Positions 10,124 through 20,045 of a DNA stretch of 36,494 nucleotides are shown here, piece by piece (the first letter of the stretch is position 1; every line of letters starts with the position of its first letter). The stretch is from assembly GCA_923184405.1 (NCBI GenBank), contig OV299793.1, positions 1,231,921 through 1,268,414 on the forward strand, given 5' to 3'. Below the pieces are notes generated by a model. It saw only the letters and a program-made list of their open reading frames with translations, did no database searches and had not been told where the DNA came from. The stretch comes from Neisseria meningitidis (GTDB lineage Bacteria > Pseudomonadota > Gammaproteobacteria > Burkholderiales > Neisseriaceae). The translations under genes and the position numbers were made by a program.

Positions 10124-11296
10124 GGCATTTCGGTTTCGTCTGTGTTTGGTGCGGTGGCACAATACTCGGCAATGGCTTCGCGCAGTGCGTCTATACCGGT
10201 ATTTTCAGCAACGGAAATGCGGACGGTGGCAATTTTTCCCGCAGCGTCGCGCCATATGCCCGTGTTTTGTTCTTCAGACGGCAGCAGGTCGGGTTTGTTG
10301 TACACCTTGATGCACGGAATATCGCCGGCATGGATTTCTTGCAGTACGTTTTCCACGTCTTCAATCTGCTGTCCGCTGTTCGGGCGGCGGCATCGACGAC
10401 GTGCAGCAGCACATCGGCTTGCGCGGTTTCTTCCAGCGTGGCGGAAAATGCCGAAATCAGTTTGTGCGGCAAATCACTGACGAATCCGACGGTATCGGTC
10501 AGGATAATGCTGCATTCGGGACTGATGTACAGCCGCCGCGCCGTGGTGTCGAGTGTGGCGAAAAGCTGGTCTTTCGCATATATGCCCGACTTGGTCAGCC
10601 GGTTGAACAGGCTGGATTTGCCGACATTGGTATAGCCGACCAGCGCAAACGTTTTGATTGTGCCCGATTCGCGGGGCTTGCGGCGCAGGGCGCGCTGTTT
10701 TTGAGGTTGACAAGCTGTTTTTTCAAGGCATTGATCCGATGGGCGATCAATCGGCGGTCGGTTTCCAGTTTGGTTTCGCCGGGGCCTTTCATGCCGATAC
10801 CGCCGCGCTGGCTCTGCAGATGGCCGTAACCGCGTATCAAGCGTCCCGCCAAATGGCTCAATTGCGCCAACTCGACTTGCAGCCTGCCTTCCTGCGTGCG
10901 GGCGCGGCGGGCGAAAATCGCCTGAATCAACCCTACCCTGTCCAATACGCGGCATTTCAGGTTTTTTTCAAGGTTGCGTTCCTGCGTGGGCGTGAGTTCG
11001 TGGTTGAATACGACCAAATCGATGCCGTCTGCGGCAACTGCTTCCGACAGCTCCGCCGCCTTGCCCGTGCCGACAAACAGCGCGGTGTGCGGACGGTCGC
11101 GTTTGGCAGTCTCCACGCGCACGGAATCGCCGCCCGCCGCTTTGACCAGCTCGACAGCTTCCGCCAATGCCGTCTGAAAACCGTTCAGACGGGTGGCACT
11201 GCTGCCCGTACCATCTTTGTCCAACATTACGCCCACCAGCATGACGCGTTCGGGTTGCGCTTGGGTACTGCCGTTGCCGCCTGTTCTGCCTGTCAT
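10120..11296 (-). pseudogene. hflX: GTPase HflX, frameshifted
   Basis: HflX is a ribosome-associated GTPase that splits stalled 70S ribosomes. The start at 11296 (MTGRTGGNG) leads into the HflX N-terminal domain, with RPHTALFVGTGKAAEL and VVFNHELTPTQERNLEKNL, then the signature LSHLAGRLIRGYGHLQSQ and GGIGMKGPGETKLETDRR. After a frameshift near 10710 the G domain follows: GYTNVGKSSLFNRLT (G1), DTVGFVSDLPH (G3) and YNKPDLL (G4), with another shift near 10350. It ends at TGA 10122-10120 after ETEMP, overlapping the ATPase ATG by four bases. It starts 4 bases after the stop of the upstream CAP-domain gene, so all three probably form one transcript. The ORF beginning at 11656 that joins CAP and HflX text is a frameshift artefact. 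Confidence 0.93.
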
Positions 11297-11300
11297 GTAT

Positions 11301-12577
11301 TCAATCCTGTAAATAAAGGTTACGCCTCGTTCCGTTCTCCCTTCCGGTGCAAGCGTGATGCGGCTGCCCGCCATTCCGTCAACGCTGAAGACGATGCCGC
11401 CCGCCTCGTGCCTTCCTATGGACAGGCGGCTGCCGGGTCGCTGCCTGTAGGTATAACGGGTACACGCTTCCAAACACCAGCGTCCGCGCCAGTGGATGAA
11501 ATATTTTTCGCCTTTTCTAACCGCAAGTGTCTCGCCGCCGTTTACCTCAAAATAAGGGTAATCGGGTTTTCGGGTTCTAAACTGCCATTTCGCCTGCGCG
11601 CGCCGTCCGTTGCGGACATAGTCGAATACCGCCGTATAAAGCGTGCCGCATTCCAAAGGCTTGAGCGGAAAAAGCGCGAATTGGTACGCGGTCAGCCTGC
11701 CGTTGGGGTCGTTGCCATGGTTAAAACCCTGACGGGGCGGATTTCGTTTTTACCCTGATACAGCTTGAAACTTTTCATCGTAATTTTGCCTGCCGCCTCG
11801 GAAAATCAATGCTGGCAGGATTGCCCGTGATTTCATATTCCGGCACGGGGTCCGACGCTCGCCGTGGAAATAAGGCAGTGCGCCGCTGCCGACGGGATAG
11901 GCTGTATAGAGCAGCTCCTGTGCGGGCATGGCTTCGTCGGTGTACACGACCGCACCGTTATGGCAGGCGTTGCGGTAATATTTCCGTCCTGCTTCCGGCT
12001 GATTTCTGCCTTGGGCGCAATGCCGCTCAAACCTGCTGTTGCCCTGATTGAATACGAGAACGGTTTTACCGTTTTCGCGCACAAATGCCGCTCCTGCCTC
12101 ATCCGTATGGCGGTCAAGTAGGGAAAGGCGGTGGTAGATTGCGCTCATTAATCCGTCCACTTGGCGTTGCTGCGTGCGGATGTCGCTGTCGGACGATTCG
12201 GCGGCTTCCTCTTCCGTGCTGATGTTTTCATGCACGCCGTTGTAGAGATACCCGGCAAGGCGTGTGCGTTCGGTCAGCTTTTGTGCGGTGTAGTGCGGAT
12301 TGTCGGGATGGTGTTCGCCGTGTCCGTCTTCGGGATTGAGCGTGAGATAGCGTGCGTGCCTGCGGGCGGAATTTTCCAAAACCGGCACGTGTGCCAGCTT
12401 GTGCAAACAGATTTGGGCGCGGATGCGGTTGAGGTAGTGCAGCGCATCGCCGCCGTCCCTGATTTGCGGTGCGGACGGATAGACAAGTTCGCCCGCAGGC
12501 AGGGATTGGTTTTGGGTATGATAGAAAACGCCTGCCGCCGAACCCAACAGGAGCAGCTGAATAAAAAGGGATTTCAT
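11301..12577 (-). pseudogene. CAP-domain (SCP/PR1-like) secreted protein, frameshifted
   Basis: The chosen start at 12577 gives a signal peptide (MKSLFIQLLLLGSAAGVF) better than the upstream ATG at 12601. A CAP (cysteine-rich secretory) domain follows: ALHYLNRIRAQICLHKL, ARRHARYLTLNPEDGHGEHH, and NGVHENISTEEEAAES. The His and Glu positions typical of the CAP cavity are visible (GEHH, HENI). A second, C-terminal domain reads PDYPYFEVNGGETLAVRKGE and FIHWRGRWCLEACTRYTY; I know of no function for it. Frames shift near 11870 and 11660, and the true end is TGA 11303-11301 after a short GVT-L-YLQD-like tail. The protein should be periplasmic or surface exposed. Role unknown. Confidence 0.8.
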
Positions 12578-12696
12578 AATGCCGTCCTCCCGACGCGGCA
12601 ACGGTGTGTTTTATCAAAACGGCAAACTTGCCAATGCGGTTTCCGATTGCAGATTGCCAAACTGGCAAACCTTTCCCCGTGCCGATGCCGAACCTG

Positions 12697-12722
12697 ATGC
12701 CGTCTGAACCTTGAGACGGCAT
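12697..12722 (-). terminator. DUS-pair terminator of queH
   Basis: ATGCCGTCTGAA at 12697-12708 faces GAGACGGCAT at 12713-12722. It lies just downstream of the queH stop on the minus strand. Confidence 0.8.
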
Positions 12723-12729
12723 CGGATGT

Positions 12730-13454
12730 TTATTTGTCCACCCGGATGGGTGCAGGTTCATATTGTGTCGATTCGTCGCCGTAATACAGCACGCCGAGTT
12801 TGATGGGGATTCTGCCCCGCGATTTGCGGTGGGCATTGGAATCGCGCAGGGAATAGGCGCAACCGCAATATTCCTGCTGGTAGAAGTTTTCACGTTTGCT
12901 GATTTCAATCATGCGCGCGCTGCCGCCGCCTTTGCGCCAGTTGAAATCCCAATACACCACATCATCGTAAGGAGCGGCGGCGCGGTGGCCGCAGTCGTTG
13001 ATTTGCGCCATATTTTTCCAGCGTGAAATGCCCAGCGAACTGGTAAAGACGGGGAACCCGTGTTCATGCGCGTATTGCGCCGCCTTTCAAAACGCATATC
13101 GAAACACATGGTGCAGCGGATGCCGCGTTCCGGCTCAAACTCCATGCCTTTGGCTTTGGCAAACCATTCTTTGCGGTCGTTTTCGTAGTCGTCGTCTTTA
13201 TCGATGAAAGGAATGCCGAACTTTTCCGCAAAGCGCACGTTTTCCTCTTTTCGGAGCATATACTCTTTGTGCGGATGGATATTGGGATTGTAAAAATAAA
13301 TGGTGTAGTCGATGCCGGAGGCAAGCATCGCCTCCATCACTTCGCCGCTGCACGGGGCGCAGCAGGAATGCAGCAAGACTTTTTTATGTCCGCCGGGCGG
13401 GACGAGTATGGGGCGGTCAATGTCGGTAACGGTAGGTTTGTTTTGTGTTTCCAT
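12730..13454 (-). pseudogene. queH: Epoxyqueuosine reductase QueH, one frameshift
   Basis: QueH (formerly DUF208) reduces epoxyqueuosine to queuosine in tRNA, the last step of queuosine synthesis, and is unrelated to QueG. The start at 13454 reads [15 protein letters not shown], followed by the N-terminal [11 protein letters not shown] cysteine cluster, [25 protein letters not shown], and the C-terminal [11 protein letters not shown], so the expected cysteines for the metal and Fe-S sites are all present. One frameshift near 13085 splits the gene into 13454-13085 and about 13080-12730, with good text on both sides ([13 protein letters not shown]). It is one of the best preserved genes in the window. 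The downstream neighbour is a terminator; radC lies upstream on the same strand. Confidence 0.92.
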
Positions 13455-13526
13455 TAACTCAACAATATCTGTTGAATACGGTTGAAGCGGCTATTTTATC
13501 AGAGCCGCCGCATGTAAAACAGAGTG

Positions 13527-14205
13527 TCAGGGCATCAACCCGAGCTGTCTGAACGAACGGACGCTTTGCGAGGTAACGATAAAATGGTCGAGCAGCGACA
13601 CATCGACCAGCGACATTGCCTGTGCCAGCCGCCTTGTGAACATGATGTCTTCCTGCGAAGGTTCGGGCGAGCCGCCCGGATGGTTGTACGCGATAATCAG
13701 GCTGTCGGCATATTCGTCCAATGCCAGTTTGACGATTTCGCGGATGTAAATCGTGTTTTCCGCAACCGTACCGCGCGACAGCTCTCTGACCGCAATCAGT
13801 TGGTTTTGGCGGTTCAGCAGCAGCGCGACGCTGACTTCGACTTTTTCCTGCCCCAAATGAAAGCGTAAATAATCGGCCACCGTATCCGGATCGGACAGGA
13901 CGATGCTCTCCTGCAATTCTTCCGCCAATATCCGCCGCCCGATTTCCCTGACCACGGCAAACTGTGTGAAACTTGCCGTCCCCATCCCTTTGTATGCCGA
14001 CAGTTTGCCGACCTCTCGCGCTCATCAGCCTCCCCAAACTGCCGAACTCCTGCAGCAAATAACGCGCCAAGTCAAAAGCACTCATTCCGCGCGTGCCGAC
14101 GCGCAGCAGGATTGCAAAAAGTTCGGCATCACTCAAAACCGCCGCCCCGCGTACCAACAAGTATTCACTAAGCCTGTCCCCCTCAGGCCAATGCTTGATG
14201 CTCAT
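13527..14205 (-). pseudogene. radC: RadC/JAB-domain protein, frameshifted
   Basis: RadC-family proteins carry an N-terminal helix-hairpin-helix region and a C-terminal JAB/JAMM metalloprotease-like domain; their role is unclear despite the DNA-repair name. The start at 14205 reads MSIKHWPEGDRLSEYLL, followed by LSDAELFAILLRVGTRG. A frameshift near 14010 leads into MGTASFTQFAVVREIGRRIL and the JAB domain with LNRQNQLIAVRELSRGTV. The JAMM motif, normally HNHPxG, reads YNHPGGSPEPSQED, so the first metal histidine is Tyr (CAC to TAC). It ends at TGA 13529-13527 after RQLGLMP. Length matches the family, about 225 residues. Confidence 0.9.
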
Positions 14206-14231
14206 GTATTCACTATTTGAAATAGTCTAAG

Positions 14232-14309
14232 ATGCCGTCTGAAACAAATGTTCCCACACGCAAAATATACGAAATGCCATCTGAAACGGATTTCCGCTTA
14301 AGACGACAT
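14232..14309 (-). terminator. Degraded DUS hairpin downstream of gshA, plus one intact DUS
   Basis: A perfect uptake sequence stands at 14232-14243. At 14274-14285 ATGCCATCTGAA and at 14298-14309 TTAAGACGACAT form a mismatched inverted pair. The second arm and the first both carry substitutions against the uptake consensus, so the stem has several mismatches. It probably was the gshA terminator. Confidence 0.65.
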
Positions 14310-14327
14310 CTGTAATTAAAAACAGTC

Positions 14328-15657
14328 TTACGACGTAACTTCCAACTCGACTGGAAACCGCCAGAAGCGACAGGCGTGCCATATACGCCGTAAACGTAGA
14401 GGCGGTTGTGTTCGTTGTCCACGTCGCAGTCTTTTTCAGAGCGCGGCAAACGCAGCGAGTCCCATTGTTCAAATACGCTTGAGGCTTCGGGCGCTTCTTG
14501 GGAAATATCGCCGTTAAAAGTAGGAATGCTGTTGAACAGCGGAACAAACACCATACCTTAGGCGTTGAGGTTTTCGTCCGCACCGCGACCTTCGTATACG
14601 CGGAAAAAGCCGCCGATGACGAAGCGGTCCATCACATACACGACGGGTTCGCACACCGCGCTGTTTAAAGTTTCATAAGTATAAATCCACGCTTGGACAA
14701 TCACTTCGCTGACTTCAAAAACTTCTTTGACTTTCGCCAATTTATTGCGGTTTTTACGGTTCAATACGCGCACTTCGTCGGCGGATTTGACGCTCATCAC
14801 GCCCATGCCGTAAGTGCTGGCATCGGCTTTGACGATGACGAAAGGTTTGTCAGTATGCCCGATTCGTCGTATTTGGCTTGAATTTTCGCCAGCACACGTT
14901 CTACCGCATCCGCCAACGCATCTACAACTAAAAGTCCCATCGAAGTTCAAACCGCCGATTTTTTCACAATAACGTCAATTTGCCATTCGACGAAGCAAAT
15001 TAACTTAGCAAATTCGGCCGAACAGTTGTACGCGCCGAAATGATTTGTTTTGCGGCGCGTCGTCCAACCGCCGTGCAACGGCGGCAAAACAATTTGGCTG
15101 ATGCCTTTGAGGATGTCGGGAATGTCGACGGACAAATCGTTGAACAACAAAAACCACGCAAGGCGAAAAGCCGTCTGCAAGATGGACGCGGTCGCGGGTA
15201 CCAATACAGGTTCCAACAGGATTTTGTCGTCAAATACGGTTTCAAATTCGGTCAGTTCAGTTACTTCAGGATTCAGGCTGCCCAAGCGCACTTCATGCCC
15301 TGCCGAACACAAAATCTCGCCGAGGGCGTAAACGTTTTACAGGTAAAACGTATTGCGCGTGTGGTTTTCGGGAATAATCAATACGGATTTCGCCGTTTCA
15401 CAGGCGCGTTGCACCGCATCTTGCGCGGCAACCGCCGCCAGCGAGATAAAGTTGGGATTCAGATTATTGAAGCCGCCGGGGAACAAATTCATATCGATAG
15501 ACGAAATTTTGTAGCCGGCATTGCGTATATCGACCGAACCGTAAAACGGCGGGCGGTGTACGCTCCACTGCGTGCCGAACCACGCCTCGATTTTGGCGTG
15601 ATTGGACAGGATTTTTGCCTCAAACGCCTGAAGTTGCGCCGAATGTTCGGGCGACAT
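14328..15657 (-). pseudogene. gshA: Glutamate-cysteine ligase (neisserial/Acidithiobacillus type), frameshifted
   Basis: Glutamate-cysteine ligase makes gamma-glutamylcysteine, the first step of glutathione synthesis. The start at 15657 reads MSPEHSAQLQAFEAKILSN. Following pieces include FYGSVDIRNAGYKISSIDMN, FPGGFNNLNPNFISLAA, SLNPEVTELTEFET, HGGWTTRRKTNHF, then FVIVKADASTYGMGVMSVK with a glycine-rich ATP-binding look, and VYVMDRFVIGGFFRVYEGRG. The end is read at TAA 14330-14328. Frameshifts lie near 15340, 15140, 15020, 14870 and 14555. The text matches the gshA type that replaces the E. coli-like enzyme in Neisseria. It is divergent from leuC, sharing a roughly 270-base intergenic region. 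Confidence 0.85.
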
Positions 15658-15795
15658 CACCGTAATTTCATCTTTCGTCTGCCTCTGTGTGTTTTTGACA
15701 AGATGCAGATGATAATGCCTTTGAAAGAATGACGACAAGTATTCTTTCGTATCGAATCATGCTTTAGATATAACTGTTTACTGAAATGGACAATA

Positions 15796-15852
15796 TGTCT
15801 AATTTTTTCGTTAAAATTGTTTGCAAAATAACATCAACTCAAAAATTAGACA
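15796..15852. promoter_or_regulatory. Perfect 12-bp inverted repeat upstream of leuC (candidate operator)
   Basis: TGTCTAATTTTT at 15796-15807 is repeated as its exact complement AAAAATTAGACA at 15841-15852, with 33 bases between the arms. The right arm overlaps the candidate -35 of leuC. Arm centres are 45 bases apart, about four helical turns, which suits a looping dimer or two dimer sites. The regulator is unknown to me. Confidence 0.55.
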
Positions 15853-15873
15853 AAATTTGTTGCGCGGTATAAA
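15846..15873 (+). promoter_or_regulatory. Candidate sigma-70 promoter of leuC
   Basis: TTAGAC at 15846-15851 and TATAAA at 15868-15873 are spaced by 16 bases. The leuC ATG is 57 bases further on. The -35 lies inside the right arm of the inverted repeat, so a bound regulator would affect it. Confidence 0.45.
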
Positions 15874-15929
15874 GAATACGTCTAAAATCCGCCCAATCCG
15901 CATTACCATTTATCCAAAAGAACAACATC

Positions 15930-17338
15930 ATGACAGCACAAACCCTCTACGACAAACTTTGGAACAGCCACGTCGTCCGCGAAGAAGAAGACAGCACCGT
16001 CCTGCTCTACATCGACCGCCATTTGGTGCACGAAGTTACCAGCCCTCAGGCATTTGAACGCTTGAAAATGGCGGGGCGCAAGCTGTGGCGCATCGACAGC
16101 GTCGTCTCCACCGCCGACCACAACACCCCGACTGGCGATTGGGACAAAGGCATCCAAGACCCGATTTCCAAGCTGCAAGTCGATACTTTGGACAAAAACA
16201 TTAAAGAGTTTGGCGCACTCGCCTATTTTCCGTTTATGGACAAAGGTCAGGGCATCGTACACGTTATGGGCCCCGAACAAGGCGCGACCCTGCCCGGTAT
16301 GACCGTCGTCTGCGGCGACTCGCACACTTCCACCCACGGCGCATTCGGCGCACTGGCGCACGGCATCGGCACTTCCGAAGTCAAGCACACGATGGCGACC
16401 CAGTGCATTACCGCGAAAAAATCCAAATCCATGCTGATTGCCGTTGACGGCAAATTAAAAGCGGGCGTTACCGCCAAAGACGTGGCACTTTACATCATCG
16501 GGCAAATCGGCATGGCGGGCGGTACAGGCTACGCCGTCGAGTTTGGCGGCGAAGCCATCCGCAGCCTTTCTATGGAAGGCCGCATGACTTTATGCAATAT
16601 GGCGATCGAAGCCGGCGCGCGCTCAGGCAGGGTTGCCGTCGACCAAACCACCATCGACTATGTAAAAGATAAACCCTTCTGCACCCGAAGGCGAAGCGTG
16701 GGACAAAGCCGTCGAGTACTGGCGCACGCTGGTGTCTGACGAAGTGCGGTATTCGACAAAGAATACCGTTTCAACGCCGAAGACATCGAACCGCAAGTCA
16801 CTTGGGGTACCTCGCCTGAAATGGTTTTAGACATCAGCAGTAAAGTGCCGAATCCTGCCGAAGAAACCGATCCGGTCAAACGCAGCGGTATGGAACGGGC
16901 CCTTGAATACATGGGCTTGAAAGCCGGTACGCCATTAAACGAAATCCCCGTCGACATCGTATTCATCGGCTCTTGCACCAACAGCCGCATCGAAGACTTG
17001 CGCGAAGCCGCCGCCATCGCCAAAGACCGCAAAAAGCCGCCAACGTACAGCGCGTGTTAATCGTCCCCGGCTCCGGTTTGGTTAAAGAACAAGCCGAAAA
17101 AGAAGGCTTGGACAAAATTTTCATTGAAGTCGGATTTGAATGGCGCGAACCGGGCTGTTCAATGTGTCTCGCCATGAACGCCGACCGCCTCGACCCCGGG
17201 CAACGCTGCGCCTCCACCTCCAACCGCAATTTAGAAAGCCGTCAAGGCAACGGCGGACGTACCCACCTCGTCAGCCCCGCTATGGCAGCTGCCGCCGCCG
17301 TTACTGGCCGCTTTACCGACATCCGCATGATGGCGTAA
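15930..17338 (+). pseudogene. leuC: 3-isopropylmalate dehydratase large subunit, frameshifted
   Basis: LeuC, with LeuD, isomerises 2- to 3-isopropylmalate in leucine synthesis using a 4Fe-4S cluster. The first 250 residues are intact from [19 protein letters not shown] and include [13 protein letters not shown] and the substrate and cluster segment [19 protein letters not shown]. Frameshifts near 16676 and 16740 break the middle. The cluster cysteines are visible at [11 protein letters not shown] (about 16968) and GCSMCLAMN (about 17152). The C-terminus [10 protein letters not shown] ends at TAA 17336-17338. Length is about 469 residues, as expected. It is first in a leuC-lipoprotein-leuD-methyltransferase-leuB order. 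Confidence 0.95.
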
Positions 17339-17434
17339 GTATTTTCAGGCGGTCTTTAAGAATTTGACGCGGCCGTCTGAAATATGTCCCGTAAGGCAGA
17401 AACACCTTTAATATTCAAACCAAGGAGTTTAACC

Positions 17435-17688
17435 ATGAACAAACTTTTCATTACCGCCCTGTCCGCCCTCGCCTTGTCCGCCTGCGCCGAAACGTGGGAG
17501 GGCGCGAAACAAGACACCGCCCGCAACCTTGACAAAACACAGGCCGCCGCCGAACGCGCCGCCGAACAAACAGGCAACGCCGTCGAAAAAGGCTGGGACA
17601 AAACCAAAGAAGCCGTCAAAAAAGGCGGCAATGCCGTCGGACGCGGCATTTCCCATCTCGGCGGAAAAATCGAAACGCCACCGAATAA
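17435..17688 (+). pseudogene. Entericidin-like small lipoprotein
   Basis: The ATG at 17435 follows AAGGAGTTTAACC, a strong ribosome binding site. The product has a signal peptide with the lipobox LSAC ([17 protein letters not shown]), then a charged, alanine- and lysine-rich tail with repeated AE, KK and GK pairs ([19 protein letters not shown]). This is the entericidin/EcnA-B-like pattern of small outer-membrane lipoproteins. The normal stop is at 17686-17688, but one indel near 17672 moves the frame so that translation runs on into leuD. It is between leuC and leuD and has its own terminator. Function in Neisseria is not known. Confidence 0.7.
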
Positions 17689-17698
17689 CCGATTCGCG

Positions 17699-17727
17699 AT
17701 GCCGTCTGAAACCGCTTCAGACGGCAT
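17699..17727 (+). terminator. Inverted DUS-pair terminator
   Basis: ATGCCGTCTGAA at 17699-17710 pairs with TTCAGACGGCAT at 17716-17727. It lies between the small lipoprotein and leuD, so leuD may need its own start of transcription or depend on read-through. Confidence 0.88.
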
Positions 17728-17749
17728 CGTCAGCACAAGACGCAAACCC

Positions 17750-18392
17750 ATGAAAGCCTTTACCAAAATTACCGCCATCGTCGCCCCGCTCGACCGCAGC
17801 AACGTCGATACCGACGCCATCATCCCCAAACAATTTCGAAAATCCATCAAACGCAGCGGTTTCGGCCCCAATGCCTTTGACGAATGGCGTTACCTCGACC
17901 ACGGCGAACCGGGCATGGACAACAACAAACGCCCGTTGAACCCTGATTTCTCGCTGAACCAGCCGCGTTACCAAGGCGCGCAAATCATGTTGACGCGTAA
18001 AAACTTCGGTTGCGGCCCTTCACGCGAACACGCCCCCGGGGCATTCGACGACTAAGGCTTCCGCACAGTCATAGACCTCAGATTCGCCGAAATCTTCTTC
18101 AACAACCGCTACAAAAACGGCCTTTTACCTATCGTCAAGACTGAAGAACTGATTGAACGACTTGTCAAAGAAGTTGAAGCCAGACGAAGGCAAACAGCTA
18201 TACATCAACATTGCCGAACAAACCCTGATCACACTAAGCGGCGAAACATTCACGTTCGACATTACCGAACACCGCAAACACTGCCTCTTAAACGGCTTGG
18301 ACGAAATCGGACTGACCCTGCAACATGCCGACGAAATTCACGCCTTTGAAGAAAAACGCCGCCAAAGCCAGCCTTGGCTGTTTAACGGTTAA
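17750..18392 (+). pseudogene. leuD: 3-isopropylmalate dehydratase small subunit, frameshifted
   Basis: LeuD is the swivel-domain partner of LeuC. The ATG at 17750 reads [20 protein letters not shown], then [20 protein letters not shown] and the substrate-binding [16 protein letters not shown], where the family normally has SSREHAPWAL. The frame breaks near 18055 and again near 18140. The C-terminal part reads [19 protein letters not shown] and ends QPWLFNG with TAA at 18390-18392. Length is about 213 residues, as in the family. The read-through ORF that joins it to the preceding lipoprotein is an indel artefact. The pair with leuC is split by the lipoprotein, which is unusual outside Neisseria but expected within it from memory. 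Confidence 0.94.
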
Positions 18393-18397
18393 AACCT

Positions 18398-18427
18398 ATG
18401 CCGTCTGAAGCCGTTCAGACGGCATTT
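18398..18427 (+). terminator. Inverted DUS-pair terminator of leuD
   Basis: ATGCCGTCTGAA at 18398-18409 and TTCAGACGGCAT at 18414-18425 form a perfect stem followed by TTT. Confidence 0.9.
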
Positions 18428-18561
18428 CTGATAACATATAATTGCTGCAACTGATGTAAACAGAGGGATTATAAATTGCTTTCATCTTTCAAGCAGGCTT
18501 AGCAGCGCTCTAAATTAATGCAATAAACAACTCTATTTCAAATAAATTTTTAGATTTTAAT

Positions 18562-19380
18562 ATGCAACAAATTAAATTTATTGACTTATTTTCCGGAATG
18601 AGTGGCATCAGGAAAGGATTCGAACAAGCCTGTCGGAAACAGTCGGTTGCTTGCGAATGTGTTTTTACTTCAGAAATCAAACTAACAGCCTTGGAAGTAT
18701 TGAAGCAAAACTACCCTGATGAAGTGCCGTATGGAGACATAACGAAAATTGAAACAGGGGATATTCCCGATTTTGACATTCTGTTGGCAGGCTTTCCTTG
18801 TCAGGCTTTTTCTTTCGCCGGAAAAAGATTGGGCGTCGAAGATACACGGGGAACGCTTTTCTTTGAGTAGCAAGGATTTTAAAAGCAAAAAACCAAAAGG
18901 TTTTATTTTGGAAAATGTGAAGGATTGGTGACACACGATAGAAAAGATTCGACACAAAAATAGGGCGCACCCTGACCGTAATAATGAAAACCAAGGAAGC
19001 ATAGGGCTACTATGTTTCTTGGAAAGTTTTAATGCAAAAGATTTCAGCATTACCCAAAACAGGAAGCGCATTTATCTGACAGGCAGTTTGAAATCCAAAC
19101 CCGACTTATCTTTCGAAACAAGCCTAAGTCCGAAATTAAAACATTTTGGAATCGGGACTGCCTACAGAAAGCAGCCCTTTCATCAAAAAATTGCTAAAAA
19201 AATTTCCCCCGTCCGAACTGTACGAAAAATAAGGAAAATACAAACGGAGAGGGACAAACAATGGATACACAGCTGGCAGGATTCAATTAAAAGCGCAGTA
19301 TTACCCAAGAAAAGCATAGGGTCTAAAAAACACACGAAAGAAACAATCGAGAAAGAAGCAGAAAACCAAAACCAAAAGGG
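18562..19380 (+). pseudogene. C5-cytosine DNA methyltransferase, truncated and frameshifted
   Basis: Type II restriction-modification cytosine methyltransferase. From MQQIKFIDLFSGMSGIRKGF (motif I, AdoMet binding) it reads through DITKIETGDIPDFDILLAGF to FPCQAFSFAGKRLG (motif IV, catalytic Cys in PCQ) and stops at TAG 18868-18870, in the EDTRGTLFFE-V segment. In another frame KPKGFILENVKDW carries motif VI (ENV), and QNRKRIYLTG at about 19050 is motif VIII. Then text such as PFIKKLL and WIHSW follows in broken frames, but motifs IX and X and a target-recognition domain cannot be made out. Base composition is clearly more AT-rich than leuD and leuB, and no uptake sequence lies inside, so transfer into the leu region is likely. 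Target sequence unknown. Confidence 0.85.
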
Positions 19381-20045
19381 ATAAGCTGAAAAAGCAAAAA
19401 TTGCATAACTTACACAAACACGTAAAAAAGATTCGATTTACGACAACACAGACAGCACAAAGACCATTAGGTTCGAAACCATCGAAGCACAAAGGAAATC
19501 AGCGGGCAAAAAAATCAAAAAGCAAACACTGCCGAGAGCTATATACCGTCTAAGAAAAAATCTATGCTGAAAGGCAACAATAATAAAATACAAACCTAAA
19601 CGATCTTCGCGCCAACCATGGCCCAAATGGACAGAAGCACCAAAAAGACGTTGGACAACCGCGATCTGCCTAATACACATACGCAAAAGACGTTGCACTC
19701 AAACGACTATACGGACAAAAATTATCCCGTTCCGAACAGTACCCAAAAAGACAGAGGAAAGATACAAACGGGAATACCAAACAACAGTCACACTGGGGAT
19801 TAAGGCGAAATAAGACACATGCACTAACCCAATAAACCGACAAAGACAAAATGACTAAAACGCCAGCTCAACGACGCAGGAAAACTCCAGAAATCGACAT
19901 AGATGAAATGATGGAAAACTTACCGCAAAACGAAAATCTGAAAACTTTCTGGATGAAGAAATAATCTCAAACAAACAATGGTCAAACTAGACAATTCAAG
20001 GCAATGTGGATATTATAGACAAACAAAAAGAAATTGACGGCAAAG
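19381..20045. other. AT-rich decayed stretch after the methyltransferase
   Basis: This should hold the C-terminal part of the methyltransferase and perhaps the start of a partner gene. Short frames rich in Lys, Asn and Thr occur (for example 19618-19803), but none is convincing and stops are frequent in all frames. Nothing else is supported. Confidence 0.4.

Noticed and set aside
10595..11656. A 353-residue ORF joining the CAP-protein C-terminus to HflX
   Set aside because: One indel near the CAP stop puts both in one frame; the HflX start and the normal CAP end are still visible four bases apart.
10658..11758. Long forward ORF of 366 residues
   Set aside because: It is antisense to hflX and the CAP gene, which have family motifs on the minus strand; it is a shadow frame in GC-rich DNA.
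17384..18055. An ORF that fuses the entericidin-like lipoprotein to LeuD
   Set aside because: An indel near 17672 skips the lipoprotein stop; the terminator and the LeuD start codon lie inside the fused frame, so it is an artefact, not a gene fusion.
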